A DNA stretch of 64,000 bases from Anaeramoeba flamelloides (taxonomy: Eukaryota; Metamonada; Anaeramoebidae). Shown here piece by piece: positions 11,886-24,120 of the stretch. A program made the translations under genes and the position numbers. The stretch covers positions 24,056,001-24,120,000 of the forward strand of contig JANTQA010000023.1 of NCBI GenBank assembly GCA_027625915.1. The letters run 5' to 3'. Positions within the stretch are counted from its first letter, which is position 1, and each line of letters begins with the position of its first letter. Below the pieces are notes generated by a model that worked only from the letters and a program-made list of their open reading frames with translations, was not told the origin of the DNA and searched no databases.

Positions 11886-12490
11886 AATTCCCTTTTACTT
11901 AAGGAGGTACAGCCAAAAAATGAAAATTCTACTATATTCTAAGTACCAACCAAACTTAGATTGATTAAAAAGAAGAGAAATAATAAACTTCATATCAGAT
12001 TCTATAATCATAAAGGAAATACCTTAACAAAACATAAATTTCAAAAAAAAATAAAAAAAATGTTATAAAAATTTTTTGGGCCCATTCATTGGAATGTCTC
12101 ATGTAAAATTCTCAATTTCTTTAAAATATTAATACAGATGACGATAAGATTTTTTAATTGTAAATGTATCAATTTTAAATAAAAAACTAGAATTCCTAAC
12201 TTTTCTTAATGTTTATTTGGAGTTTCACACATTTTGTTGTTTTTTCAAATTAACTTTTTACAATATAAAAAAAATAGAAAGGAAAAGAAAAAAAAACAAA
12301 ACAAAAATTTAAAGAAAAAACAGTAAAAATCAAAATAAAGTAAAAAAATTTTTAACTAAATGAGAAAAAATGATTTTTATTTCAAAATTGACTTTTTTTT
12401 TTTGAGAAGATAATTATTTAGGATGAAAATCTCATAAAAACAGTACATCCTAGTAAATTAAAAAGTGAGTCAAAATTTTTGAAAAATAGT
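11886..12490 (+). repeat. Repeat family B, copy 3 (diverged)
   Basis: Begins AATTCCC directly after a (TA)n stretch that also borders the right end of C copy 2. It aligns with the two well-kept B copies (56296, 60869) through ACCAAACTTAGATTG, AATAATAAACTT, TTTTTTGGGCCC and TTCTTAATGTTTA. The right third is more diverged, and its end is estimated from the shared block with window position 100-210. Confidence 0.55.
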
Positions 12491-13237
12491 TTAGAATTTA
12501 TTTATTTATTTATTGTGAGAAAGGATTAATCAAAGAAAATTTACTAAATAAAAAAGAGAAGAAGAAAAATAATTAAAACATTAAAGTAAAAAAATATTAT
12601 ATCATTCACATGACCAAATTAAAAGTTATCCACGTCCTGAAACAGGAGGGGTAAAAACCCTATAGAAAGAAAAATAGTTTAGAATATTTCAAAACTTGTG
12701 ATTTCATTACAATATTATTGATTCACGCATTTTTTACAAATTCACGATTTATTAAAAATAATCACGATTTTTGTCACGTTATCATTACTTTTAATTGGTT
12801 AATCCAATCCTCTAATATATGACGAACCATATCAAAACATAGGAATTATTAGTACATGCTACTCATTTTACAATTGTGGTGATTTCGCATTTTTTTATTA
12901 TAATAGTAAACATTAGGAATGTTTCTCTGATTGGTAGGATTAAAATCTGAAAAAAATCAAGATTTTTACAAATTTTATGGCAATTGTGGTGAATATTTTT
13001 TATTATTTTAAAAGGTTCCCAGTCGACAAGAACGTTTTAGTTAATTTTTTTGTGAATTCTAGTTCGATGATATGGGTGTAGAGATTCTGAATCCATCAGT
13101 ATCAAGTAAAAAAATTGTAGTTATCAAGTCCATATTTATTTCTAGTTTATTCAATAAATTAAAAATCAAAACTGTTTCATTCAAAATAAAAAGATTTTGT
13201 AAAACAATACTACTGGTTGTAGTTATTAAATTCATAA
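12491..13237. other. Gene-free interval
   Basis: AT-rich, with several TCACGATTT-like words around 12720-12800. These also occur around 30060-30240 and may be the remains of another repeat. No gene seen. Confidence 0.4.
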
Positions 13238-13815
13238 TATGCCCTTAATAAAATTAAGAACTTATTTTTTATGATTAATAATTTTCGAAATCTAGCCTGA
13301 TAACTTATCTTAATTAACCTCAAACATAAAATTTTTTAGAATCAAAACACTCAACTTTTGAATATCGAAAATATTTTTGAAATTGCTCTGATGTACCTTT
13401 TTATTTTTTTTTTGAAAAATTTGGGTTGAGAAAATATTGAAATTAAAGAATAAGTTAATGTATTGAATTAGAATATTTTTCCAGTGAATTTATCTTTTTT
13501 AAATAAAATTTTTTCAATTTTATCATTTAAAAATAAAAAAAACATTTGAAGACCAAATAAGTCTCTTTTGTGAAAATAAAATTCCCATAATTTAGAATTT
13601 GTCTTAGTAAATGAGTTAAAATAAGATTTTTATATAAAAAGATACATAATTTCAACTTCGAATTCAATGATTTTGGCAAAAAAATTTTTCAAGAAAAAGT
13701 TAAATGGAAATTTTTTTTATTTTTTTTTTTTCATTTAGTTTTTTAAATTTTATTATGGAAGCTATTTGATCAGTTTTACATTTTTAGTGTTTTTTGGGTC
13801 GTAGTCACATATTAC
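13238..13815 (+). repeat. Repeat family G, copy 1
   Basis: About 570 bp shared with 35388-35975 (same strand) and 43855-44340 (reverse). Landmarks are TTAATAAAATTAAG, TTTCGAAATCTA, CTCAACTTTTGAATATC, GGGTTGAGAAAA, GTAAATGAGTTAAAA, GAATTCAATG and TTTTTGG near the end. Non-coding, with no obvious terminal inverted repeat. Family type unknown. Confidence 0.6.
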
Positions 13816-15863
13816 TTCCAAAAAGTTTATTAAATTTTATTTCTATTTGAAAGGATGGGTTGACCCTTTTTTTATCAGATTTCTTCTTTTTTTTTTGATG
13901 AGATTTTTAACTTTCCAAAACATATATCAAAATTACAGAAGGAAATATGAAATTAAGGATTAAATTTTAAAAGAGTTTTTCTTCATTCTATAATAATTGT
14001 CCTTAAACAAATATTCCTTCCACTCAGAAAACAAAATATCATTTATTTTCAAGTACTCTTCAATATATTTAATAATTAACCAATTTTAAGTTAGTTTTTC
14101 GAAAATTTTTAAAAATGAAGAGAAATTGTTTTTGTATTTTTGAGGGAAAAAGTTGAATATACATTAATTCACTTTTTGATACACTTACTCTGTAATCAAG
14201 ATATTATATATCACCAAAAATTTGATTTTTAAAATTGAACTTTTTTTGGTTGAAAAAATGCAATTAAAAAAAATCAGGTAAAAATGACAAAAAATCCAAA
14301 TAAATAATAAAAAAAAAAAAATCCACAAGTTCAAAGTATCCCAAAGAGGAAAAATACAAAAAAAAAAAAAAAAAAAATCCATTGAATCATGTTTTAACAA
14401 AAAAAAAAACAAACAACAAAAAAAAAAGTTTCAAAACTTTATCAATTTCAATAAATTAAATTTATAAGAAAAAAATTAATCTGTTTCTCAATGAAAAAAA
14501 ATCTATTTATCCAAAAAAAAAAATAAAAAGGTTCTCTTTTGTAGCAATTGAGTTTTTTTCAATACGAAATTAATATCTATCTAACTATTATTGAAGAAGT
14601 GAAAATCATACTCTAGTTACCTCAATTCGAAAAATTCCACTTAAAAAAAAAAATATTACTATTCTCATTTTATAAATCCAAAGACCTCTATTTCTTCAAT
14701 TTAAAAAATTGTTTTCTTCAAGTACACAATCAATTTAATACAATTCGAAGTTAATTTGTAATTTTTTTTGTACCTCTATATTTTATAAAATAAGTTTTTT
14801 GTTGTCTACTTGATATGAAAATAACTCATTTTCGAAATAGAAAAAAATGAAAAATAAAAAATTATGATATCCTAAATCGTGACTAAGTAAGAGGTTTCAA
14901 AACTAACAAAGTTTTTTTCAAAATTTTATATTCTAACCATTCTAATTGGATAAAGTGTCTATCTTTATATTTTTTCGAAAAATGACATATTTTTTCGCAT
15001 TTGATTTTAATATCTCTTTTGTACATCGCATGCTTATAGTTTTTAACTGTTATTCGGAATTAATATAAATAAATTTTAGATTTTTTGTCAAATTAACTCT
15101 CCCCTTATCAAAAAAATTTGGATTTAGTTAATCTTTTTTTTGTAATATTACCTCAAGTTTGTGAAAGAATTTATTTTCCAAAGTGTTCTTCAAATTTACT
15201 GAGGTGGAAATATGAAATTAATGTAGATCATCAAGTTTTTCAGAAAAAATTGATTGTTTACCTTTTACATTTTATAGTTGTTTTCTGAAATACTGATAAA
15301 TTCAAATAAATTAAATAAAATTTTTTATACAATTTCCATTGTTGTAATTTGTACCCTCAACTTTTTAAAACAACACAAGTGAAAGAACCTTCCTCTTGTC
15401 AAACTAATTTTACAAAGTTTCTAAAAATTAAACCAAAAAAATAAAAATTCAAAGCTTGGGTAAAAAAAAATACCTAAAATGAAAAATGAAGTAAAAATTT
15501 TCAGATATTTATTCGAATTTATCAGTATTCAGAATCTGAAAAAGAGACTACCTTTTTTTTAACCTTGGAAGCTCCCTTCACAATAACAGTCTCTCACAGC
15601 AATCTTAAAAATTTTCACTCGAAAAAATCGATCATTTATTTCAATTTTGAATAATTGTTCACATGCTAAAAGTCATAAAACATCCGAATAAAATAATTCT
15701 CAGTATTAAATTAGGTTTTGAAATGGAATAAGATCCAGAGGTGATTTATTTTAATATGTTTTCCCCTCAAATTTGAGAATATTGAAAAAGACATTTTTTG
15801 TAATTTTATTAAGAGTAATATTTAGATTATCTCCCACGTCGTTTCCTAAACACTTTTTATTTA
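13816..15863. other. Gene-free interval upstream of the PP2A-A gene
   Basis: Two kilobases with long A/T runs. A minus-strand Phe-rich frame (14185-14412) is homopolymer noise. The stretch 15780-15863 is the likely promoter and 5' UTR of the PP2A scaffold gene. It shows no sequence match to the other gene starts that I could see. Confidence 0.45.
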
Positions 15864-18800
15864 ATGACACAAGAACTTTCAAAAATTGGTACACTCATCG
15901 ATCAATTAATAAGCTATGATCCAAAATTACGTTATGAATCAATTAGTAAAATAAAATTAATTGCAAAAACAATTGGGCCTAAAAGAACAAGGGAAGAATT
16001 CGTCCCTTTTTTAAATAGTAATAATTTTACATTTCTTCTTACAATTTTCTTTGTATCTCAACATTAGGTGCCTCGACAAACTTTTCTTATTTTGCTCCTC
16101 TCATCAAATATTTTTTCTTTTTGAATTTTTTATTACTTTCCCCAAAGAAATACCATTTGATGAAGAAACAAAGACCATTCTTTTGTTAGTAACTATCCTC
16201 GGCGAATTTGTGGATTTAGTTGGAGGAGAAGAGCACACCCACTCTCTTTTTCCAATTCTTCTTCGATATGCAACTTATGAAGACACTTCAGTTCGTGACC
16301 AAGTACTATTTTTTACTTCCTTTGTTTTCAATGAAATAAAAATAAAAATAAAAGAAAAAAAAAAAGCAAAAAGATCTTCAAATTTCTTCTTTGAAACACA
16401 AGAGTTTAATTTGAATTTTTGTTTCAAGTCTTTCTCATTAGTTTGAGGTGCTTCAACTTCAAAGCTATTTGAATTCTTTTATTTTTGTATTTTTATTCCG
16501 GTAACAAACCTTTAAATGTTTGTTTTTATATTTTGCAAATCATACCATTTCTTTAATAAAATACCAAAAGGTAATAAAAACACTCACAGTTCTATCAGGG
16601 TTATCACCAAATAAGGAATTTTCAAAACATCTCTATCTTTTTTTTAAAAAGTTATGTTTTAAGAAATGGATAAGCTCCAGGTATACAGCTTGCGGGATAA
16701 TACCAATTTTGTATAAGGGCATCGAGGGAAAGCAAAAGGAATTTGTTCTCAAACTCTTTACACACTTTTGTAAAAATAAATCAACTTTGATTCGAAAAAT
16801 AGCTTGTCAAACTTTAAGTGTAAGTGAATTAATAAATAAAAAGAATTTTTTTTCCTTTTTCTTTTTCTTTTTCTTTTTCTATTTCTTTTTCTTTTTCTTT
16901 TTCTTTTTCCTTTTTTTTTTCTTTCTTTTTTTATGAGAGATATTGTTCAAGTATCTTATTAACCCAATTACATCTTATTTTCTCATAATTCCAAAACAAA
17001 ACTGAAAAATAATCCACCAAACAATTTTCAGAAATTAATTTTATTGTTTGATAAAGATCTTTTATTGCAATATGCCTTGCCAAAATTAAAACAATTTCAC
17101 AAAGACAACCAAGACTCCGTCCGCATTCAAACTATTGAAGTTTGTGTTTCTTTTGCCAAGCAATTAAAGGATGAACAAATAATTTTAGATGAAATAATAC
17201 CAATTTACCAAGCAATTGCTCAAGAAAATTCTTGGAGAGTTCGATATTTAGCTTCCAAATCGATGTGCTCTGTAAATTTTTTCTTCAGATCTTGTTTATC
17301 TTTTCCAATGTTTATATTTATGTTTTTTTTTTTATTTATTTTTTTTTATTTTCTAATTTTGCCATCATTTTGAAAGGGTTGTATTGAATCTTAAAAGCCA
17401 GCTGAATAATTCTACAAGTTTTTTTGTTTGTTTGTTTGTCTCTGTCTCAAGGAAAACTTGTTAAAAATCCAAAAAAAAAAAAAGAAAATTTGCAATCCAA
17501 CAAAAAAATTTCACAAAGATAAATCCAATCTATTTGCCTTCCTTTCAAAGATCGGTGTTTTTAAAATTCGTTTATATTTGTTTCTGGTCGAACTTTGACC
17601 TTAATTTTTTGTTCTTAATGCTTTGTGGTTTTTGTTTGATTTTGGAATTAACTTTGGGTATTTTTAGTGGTAGGGTAATAATCTTATTGTAAAGTTTTCC
17701 AAGATCCAAGTTACCAACAAAAATTTGAATCAAATTCACCAAAACTATTTTTAAAATGTGCTTTTTCCTCCCAATCATAATTTTGATTTTTTTTTTGGAG
17801 GTTGCTTAATTTTCAGTCATAAAAGTAATATTCACTAAACATAAAATTCCGAGAGACCTTAAATAAAAATAGAAAGATAAGCCTCAATATAATAATAAAA
17901 TTTATTGAAACAATCGATTAATTATCTTACATACTGAGGCAAGCAAAAATAATAAAATATATTACAAGTTGATTAGAAAAGCTATTCTAACCATTAAAGA
18001 CAAAATTTTGATTGAAATATAGAAAAATGCAAAAATTCACTTGTTTTTTTTTTTTACTACCAAGATAGATATTTTTTAAGTGAGACACAAATTATACGAT
18101 ACTCTATATTGAAAGAGAGGATTTTTGGAATAAATTTTATTTCAAAAAATTTTAATTGTAAAATCAGAAAAAAATAATTATCTAAAATCTTTTATTTTGA
18201 TAAAGTAAAGAAAAAATAAGATTTTTTAAATTCTAATAAAAGAAGAAATTTGAAAAACTTGATAATAATTTTGAAAAAGTTGGTCATATTTTGAATGAAA
18301 ATAATTATTCTAATTGACTAAAAATTCAATTCTTTAAAGCTGTTTTACATAGTAAACTATATTATATGGATTAGAAATATTTGATCCAACAGAAATCTGA
18401 TTACAAAGACATTGAGATTTGGATCAATAAAAAAATTTCAGAATCCTTATTAATCAATCCACATTCACCAAGACTTATTTATAAAACAGAAGCTAAAATT
18501 AATCCTGTCAGAATAACGATACATATAAGAAAATCCAAATTAATTCAAAAATTAAAATTTTTAGGTTTTGGTAAATTAATTAATCTTCTTCCTTTTAGAA
18601 AAAAAGAATTTGAAAATATTAAATGGAAATCTCAAAATTTAAAACAACCAGAAATAAACTAGACAATTTCAGAATTAAAAATTGAGAAAATAGGTCTAGT
18701 TGTAAATGTCGTTAGGTTTTTTTTAATTTTTGAAATTTTCTTTTAATTTCTAAAATGAAAAAAAAATTAAAGTTGGTTTTCTTGAAGTTTTTTGTTTTAT

Positions 18801-21340
18801 CTAGAAAATCCATTGATTTTCGTTAGGTTTTTTTTACTTTAGAAATAAACAGAAAATTTTAATAAATTTTCGGTTTATTTCTAAAGTAAAAAAAATCTCG
18901 AACACTTTTACAAATAAACAGAAAACTCAAGAAAGCTTAAAGGTGATTTTTCAGAATTCAAAAGAATTGAAAAAAATCTTTGATTTTTCTCTATTCTTTT
19001 GAATTCTGGAAAATCTAGGCACTTTGACGGCACTCTACGGCACTTCCTGAAACACTAAAATTGTATTTAGAAGTTTTTTATCCTAGCTATAATTTAAGCA
19101 AGATTATGCCTCATAGGATATCTTTTCTTTTTAAAAAAATGAAAAGAAAAAAATTTATTTCGAAACAACGACAAGAAAAAGAGAAAGAAAAAGATTGAAA
19201 AAAATGAAAGAGTAAAAAAACAATAAAAAAAAAATCAAAACTCCAATGAAAAGTTTTTTTAAGTAACCAAAGTGTTGAATGGGTTGTTGGTTGTTTCCTT
19301 TTATGTCGAATTTTTTTTGATCGCCACCATCATTTGTTTTAATAAAGAGATCTAAATATTTGAACAAACTATAAATCAAATGAAACAGGTTACTTTATTA
19401 AGTTTTAAATTTGAAGTTTATAGATAAGGTTTATCTATAAAGTTCTGAATTTTTAAGAATAAGAATTGGTTTTTCGAAATTTTCTTTTTTGTTGTTTTGT
19501 TTTTATTGTTTTTATTTTTTTATAAGTTTACGAAATCATGTTTTCGCAAAACCCCAGTACAAGATACCGACTCGACAACAAAATCCCAGTACCAAGTGAC
19601 GACTCGACAGATTGTACGGAAAGTCCGATTCGGCTCATTTCAGTTTGATTTCGAATGGAATCAGTTGGATTCAGTTCTCTTCAGTTTCATAAGTCCAGCT
19701 CAATTCGTTTAAGATCTGATCAAGAACAAGTTAGTTTAAGATCTAATCATGAACAAGTCTATAAATTCTTATAATGGTTTTTTCTGACTTTTAAAACTAC
19801 CAAACAACTAAAAAAACAAAAAGATTACAAACTCAAACAACTTAAAAAAGGGAAATTTGCAAAAGGTAAAAAGTATAAAAAAATAAAAAAGAGTTTTTTA
19901 TAGAACCTTCAATAACATTTCAAAGGTGTGAACTTAAAGTGTTGCTAAAAAATTATAGGATTTGATACTGCACAAAATAATCCTTAAAACAAAATCAATC
20001 CCAAAGATCTTCATCATGATATTTTACAAAGAAGGTATAATATTGACATTAATACTTTTTTGAAAAAGCACAAGTTCACCACTAATTTTGATAACTTTTT
20101 TATTTTTTCGGTAACTTGTAATTATTATTGTCAACTTTTGTATGTGCCTTATTTTATACCTTGAATTTTAATCAATATTTCAAAGTTTTTTCTTATGGGA
20201 AGTATATTTGAAATTAATTTTAATCATTGGTTCTTATATTCACAAATTATTAAATTTCTAATAATCTCTAACTCAATTCTTTTCTAAAAATCTCAAAAAA
20301 AAAAAAAATAAATTATTCTCAAAAAATTAAAATTTTAAATTTCTCAAAACAATTTCAAAAATAATTTTTATTTCTTACAATAGTTTTCCAAAAATTTAAA
20401 CGACACTATAATTTTAGAAAAACTGCTTGAATCATTTTTAAATTTACTTGGAGACGATGAACCTGAAGTACGATCTGTTGGCTGCACACAACTCTATAAC
20501 TTTTGTGAATTAATTAAAAAGCACCCAAAGGTTATTGTTGAACGAATCATTCCAAAGATCAGAGATCTGTCAACTGATTCTTGTGAATATGTCAAATCGT
20601 CATTAGCTGTTTCCATCATCAAAATTTCACCCATTATAGGTAAAGATGAAACATTAACAAACTTACTTTCTCATCAAATAACGTTATTCTCTGAAGAAAG
20701 CGCCAAAATCAATTTGCCATTAATCAGAAACTTACATTATGCTACCGAGGTAATTGGCATCGAACCTTTATTAGATGCAGTCTTAGATTCGATCAACAGA
20801 TTGTCAAAAAATGTTGATTGGAGGAATAGAGTTGAAATAATTAAATGTGTCCCTTTGATTGCAAACCTGTTCGGTACTGAGGCATTTAATGAACATTTAA
20901 TTGATTTATGCTTTTTGTGGTTCACGGATATTGTGCATTCGGTTCGAGAGGAGGCAACATTAATGATTAAAAAATTAATTGAAACATTCGGCACAAAATG
21001 GGGTAACGAATTTATCATTCCTAAAATAATTGAGCTGTCAAATAACCAAAACCATTTATTCAGACAAATTGCTATTTTTACATTCGTAAAGCTCGCACCA
21101 ATTTTAGGATCAGAATATTATAAAGGAGATGTAATTGAAACTATTGTTAAATTAGGCCAAGACCCAATCCCAAATATCAGGATTTATTTAATCAATTCTT
21201 TAATTGAACTTTCAGAATATATCAATAATGACGAGAAGGAAACTTTAAAAAAATTATTAGAAAGTTTACAAGAGGACGTTGACAGAGACGTTAAATATTT
21301 TGCGAAACAAACTTTCGAAAAAACCCAAAAAAAAAATTAA
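15864..21340 (+). CDS. Serine/threonine protein phosphatase 2A 65-kDa scaffold subunit A (five exons)
   Basis: The HEAT-repeat scaffold that holds the PP2A catalytic C and regulatory B subunits. Inferred exons: 15864-16017, 16148-16302, 16571-16819, 17032-17271 and 20384-21340. All junctions are GT..AG and keep phase. The spliced length is 1755 nt (584 residues), close to the usual ~589. The match to the human A subunit is clear throughout: IGTLIDQL, LVGGEEHTHSLFPILL, SSRYTACGIIPILY, DNQDSVRIQTIEVCVSFAKQ, SWRVRYLASK, EVIGIEPLLDAVLD and DVDRDVKYFAKQTFEK. The recurring VR/WRVR inter-repeat motifs are those of HEAT repeats that face B and C. Introns 1-3 are 130, 268 and 212 bp. Intron 4 is 3112 bp and filled with repeats. 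The start ATG gives the family's usual N-terminus. The first exons alone read on into intron-encoded stops. Confidence 0.95.
18381..18662 (+). CDS. Repeated ORF inside the PP2A-A intron (unknown, probably element-borne)
   Basis: A 93-codon frame from a TTG with no ATG nearby, so its N-terminus may be missing. It reads DYKDIEIWINKKISESLLIN, then PHSPRLIYKTEAKINPVRIT, and ends FRKKEFENIKWKSQNLKQPEIN. A second, broken copy lies at 24139-24480 with DIWIKKN..INSHSPNIIYNSEAKI and a PFRKK end. Protein identity is retained while the DNA has drifted, so it was once coding. The spacing of IWI...RITIH loosely recalls the KH region of ribosomal protein S3, but too weakly to call. Both copies are followed by the TAGGTTTT hairpin module, which suggests they belong to a mobile element. 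Confidence 0.4.
   Translation: MIQQKSDYKDIEIWINKKISESLLINPHSPRLIYKTEAKINPVRITIHIRKSKLIQKLKFLGFGKLINLLPFRKKEFENIKWKSQNLKQPEIN
18700..19060 (+). repeat. Twin-hairpin repeat module J (copy in the PP2A-A intron)
   Basis: Two adjacent hairpins. At 18822-18905 the arms are TTAGGTTTTTTTTACTTTAG and CTAAAGTAAAAAAAATC. At 18952-19016 they are CAGAATTCAAAAGAAT and ATTCTTTTGAATTCTGG. They are followed by GGCACTTTGACGGCACTCTA and CGGCACTT, a short GGCACT-type tandem. Related modules occur at 6870-7220, 24545-25200, 34310-34860 and 50340-50410. Confidence 0.6.
19540..19760. repeat. GC-richer patch with two short tandem duplications
   Basis: The unit CCCAGTAC(C)AAG..CGACTCGACA occurs twice with a 31-bp period (19553 and 19584). 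A 25-bp unit, GTTTAAGATCT(G/A)ATC(A)(T)GAACAAG, occurs twice at 19708 and 19733. Between them TTCAGTTT-like words recur. The base composition differs from the surrounding intron. A 71-codon frame (19497-19712) crosses the patch but encodes no recognisable protein. Confidence 0.5.
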
Positions 21341-22289
21341 TTTTGATTTTTTTTTTTTTAGATTACATTTTTATTAATTTACAAATTCTGATTCTTTTAT
21401 TTTTCTTTTTATTATATTATTTTTTTTTCCTTTCAATTAAAATCAATAAACAAATAATATTTATTTATTTAGTTTAGGTTTTCTTTTCGGATACACGTAA
21501 CTCTTATTTTTTTTTTTTTTTTTTGTTCCCAAAGGTAATAGAGCACTTATTTACACAAGAGTGTGATTAATCTTGATTAACCAAACTCCTTTATCAACTT
21601 TTGAAAAATGTGTTATCATTTTTTTTAGACATCATTTTTTCCCAATTAAATTTCAGTAAAAAGATCTGATCCTTTTTGGTTTGGATTTTTGTCTTTGAAA
21701 AATTTTTTTTATTTTTTGGAAACCTCACTTGTAATGATTTCTAAACCACTCTTTTTTAGTCAAAGGGTACCAATTTTATTGAAGAAATAGAATATATTCT
21801 CTGGGTTTATTTCCATATTCTTCTTAAAATAAAATTTCAATTTTTAGATCTAAATCATTTTTTCTCATTTTGTAAATTTTATTTTTTTTACTTTTTTCTG
21901 GTACTTTTTTTGCTTTTTTTTAGTTTTTTTCTTTTTTTCTTCTTTTCTTTTTTATTTTTTTTTTTATAAAAATTCAATTTGAAAAAGAAATGTTTGAAAA
22001 TCCAAATGTACAAGAAGAAAATTGAGGTTTTGAAATTTCTTTTAAAATCAATACATTTATAATTAAAAAATGCTATTGTCAACAATTTTAATTTTCCATA
22101 AAAAAAATGAGAAATTTTGCACTAGACGTTTCAATGAAAGTGGACCAAAATATTTTAATCTTTTATTTTTTTCGACAATTTATAATTTGTTCAGGTATTT
22201 CTTTCATGAAGATTATCAGCACTAATCCGAAGTTCGTTATTTATATTATTTCCAAAATAATCTTAGATTGGATTGATACTCAGTAAAAA
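21341..22289. other. Gene-free interval after PP2A-A, with a fragment of repeat family H
   Basis: Starts with the 3' UTR of PP2A-A. The short block at 21495-21560 (GTAACTCTTATTT, T-run, AAAGGTAAT, ATTTACA) resembles 45490-45560. A reversed end fragment of family H lies at 21613-21700 (CCCAATTAAATTTCAGT, GATCTGATCCTTTTT). The rest holds nothing supported. A Lys-rich minus-strand frame at 21888-22085 is A-run noise. Confidence 0.5.
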
Positions 22290-23290
22290 AGTAAATTTTT
22301 CATTTTTGGCTGGACATCTTTGAGTGAAATTTGGGTTTATTTTGAACGAAAAAAGTAAAGTTTCAAATTTAATCATATTTTAAAAATACAATTAAAATAA
22401 ATCTAAAAATTACATCCTTGAAGATTAGAAAATATTGATCATTTATGTTTTTTTCAAAAATAAATTAATAATTTTGAAATTTAAAAGACACCGGCATTAT
22501 TATTTTTTTGAATAATCAGGGTATAAGTTGTGATTTTTTATTATTAAAATAAGTTATTTGAGAATAATTAGTAATTTTTTTTATTAAACATTATTTATTT
22601 TGATTAATTTTATTTATCTGAAAATCTTTAAAAAATTGAGACATAATTGTAAATTTTATTGATATATTTAATATTTATACTGTTAATAACATCAAGAAAA
22701 AATTAAGAATGCGGTTATTAATTATTGATTAAAAATAATCATTTTAAAAAGTATAATTTACTTTTTTTTTTTTTTTTTTTTGAATTTTACCGGTTTTAAA
22801 AAAGTATGTTGGGAGAATTTTTAATTGAATTATTTTGGTTTTTTTCAAATATTTTTTTGTCCAATAAAGAGAAAAAATTGATTTTAATTTTTCTTTGAAT
22901 CAATAAATTATATTTTTCAAGTTTAAAATAATTAATGTATTTTTTTTTTTGAAATATAGTACTTTTTTTTATCCTGGGTTATTTTCAAACTTAATGGTTT
23001 TATTTTTGGAGTATATATTTTTTTAAACACTTCCTTCATTTATAATACGATTCCTTTCTTCTTCAACAAAATTTTTTTTTTTGAAATAATAGAGAAATAT
23101 GTTGAATTTTGAACTTTTCAAAAAATTGAAAATGGATCAAACTTTTAAAAAAATTTATTTCTGAAAATGATAATAAAAGTAAGTTTTGTTTGATAAAAAT
23201 CAGATTTAAGTTATTTTTCAATTTCAATAGGATGTAAATTTTATTTTGTCATAAAATAAATAAGAATATTTTTTGGTAATCCAAAGGAAG
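22290..23290 (-). repeat. Repeat family H, copy 1 (reverse)
   Basis: The reverse complement of much of 25268-26395 and 27482-28440. Landmarks in the other orientation are AGTTTGATCCA(T)TTTT, AAAGTTCAAAATTCAACATA, TTTCTC, TTTTTTGATTCAAAGAA and AATTTATTGAATAAAAAAAT. Non-coding, old copy. Confidence 0.6.
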
Positions 23291-24120
23291 TAATTATAAA
23301 TTTTATGAAAGAAAAAATAATTTAACTATTTAAAAAGCTGGAAATGAAGGAATGCCCTCAAATTAATAGAATAATATAATTTAATTACATTTTAGTAAGG
23401 TTTTTTTCTAGAAACGATATATTAATAACCTAAATCTCTTTCATTGGAATTAGATCAACAATTTGGATTTGAAAAATATTAGATAAAAGAATTTTTGTTT
23501 TGGATTTGCTGTCTGAATTAGAAAAACTCAAAACTTGTAATAAAAAAAGATAATTTTTATGATAGTTACAATTGATATTAAAAAAATAATTTTTTTTTGA
23601 TAAGATTAGTCAAGTTGTGGGTCACTATACTTCAATATATATATATATATCAAAAATAAAAAACTTAAGATATTGCGAAAGTTATTTTAAGAAAGGTTAG
23701 ATTAAGAGAGTATCAAGAAGACACCCTTTTTCTCTTTTATTATTTGGATTTATCTCTCATTTTTTAATTTTGAAAATAACAGACTATCTTTACATGCTAA
23801 AATGTTTTTGAGATGACTTGATTTTGATAATGTAAGAGTCAAGTTCCGAAAATGTTAAAATTAATTCTTATTTATAAAATTGTCCAGAAATTTGGATCAG
23901 AAAAAAATATTGATAAATCATAAAAATATAAAAATATATCCCAAATTAAATATAAAGGAATTTGGCTTTGATAAAGAATAACATTTACAAGAAAAAGTTC
24001 AAAAAAGTTATAAGATAGCTTTAAAAAAATAAAACTCATTTTTAACCAAAAAAAAAAAAAAAAAACTCACAAATGGAGTAAAATTACAAATGTTTAAATC
24101 AGTATTTAATCACTAATTAT
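23291..24120. other. Gene-free interval
   Basis: AT-rich sequence with a short (TA)n at 23636-23650. No gene or repeat assignment could be supported. Confidence 0.4.

Larger units (their letters stand above)
17272..20383 (+). other. 3.1-kb intron 4 of the PP2A-A gene
   Basis: Begins GTAAATTT right after the codons for KSMCS and ends TTACAATAG before FSKNLNDTII. Joining these restores the family sequence with no missing residues. The intron is over ten times longer than the other three and contains a repeated ORF-bearing element (18381-19060) and a GC-richer patch with short tandem repeats (19540-19760). A 68-codon minus-strand frame at 17572-17778 (MIGRKKHILK...) looks moderately protein-like but could not be assigned. 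Confidence 0.85.

Noticed and set aside
18381-18662. Ribosomal protein S3 KH-domain (possible organellar insert)
   Set aside because: IWI..RITIH spacing is loosely similar, but there is a six-residue excess, no GxxG loop and no neighbouring organellar genes. The repeat context fits a mobile element better.
20737-21018. 93-residue minus-strand frame
   Set aside because: It lies opposite PP2A-A exon 5, which is certain.
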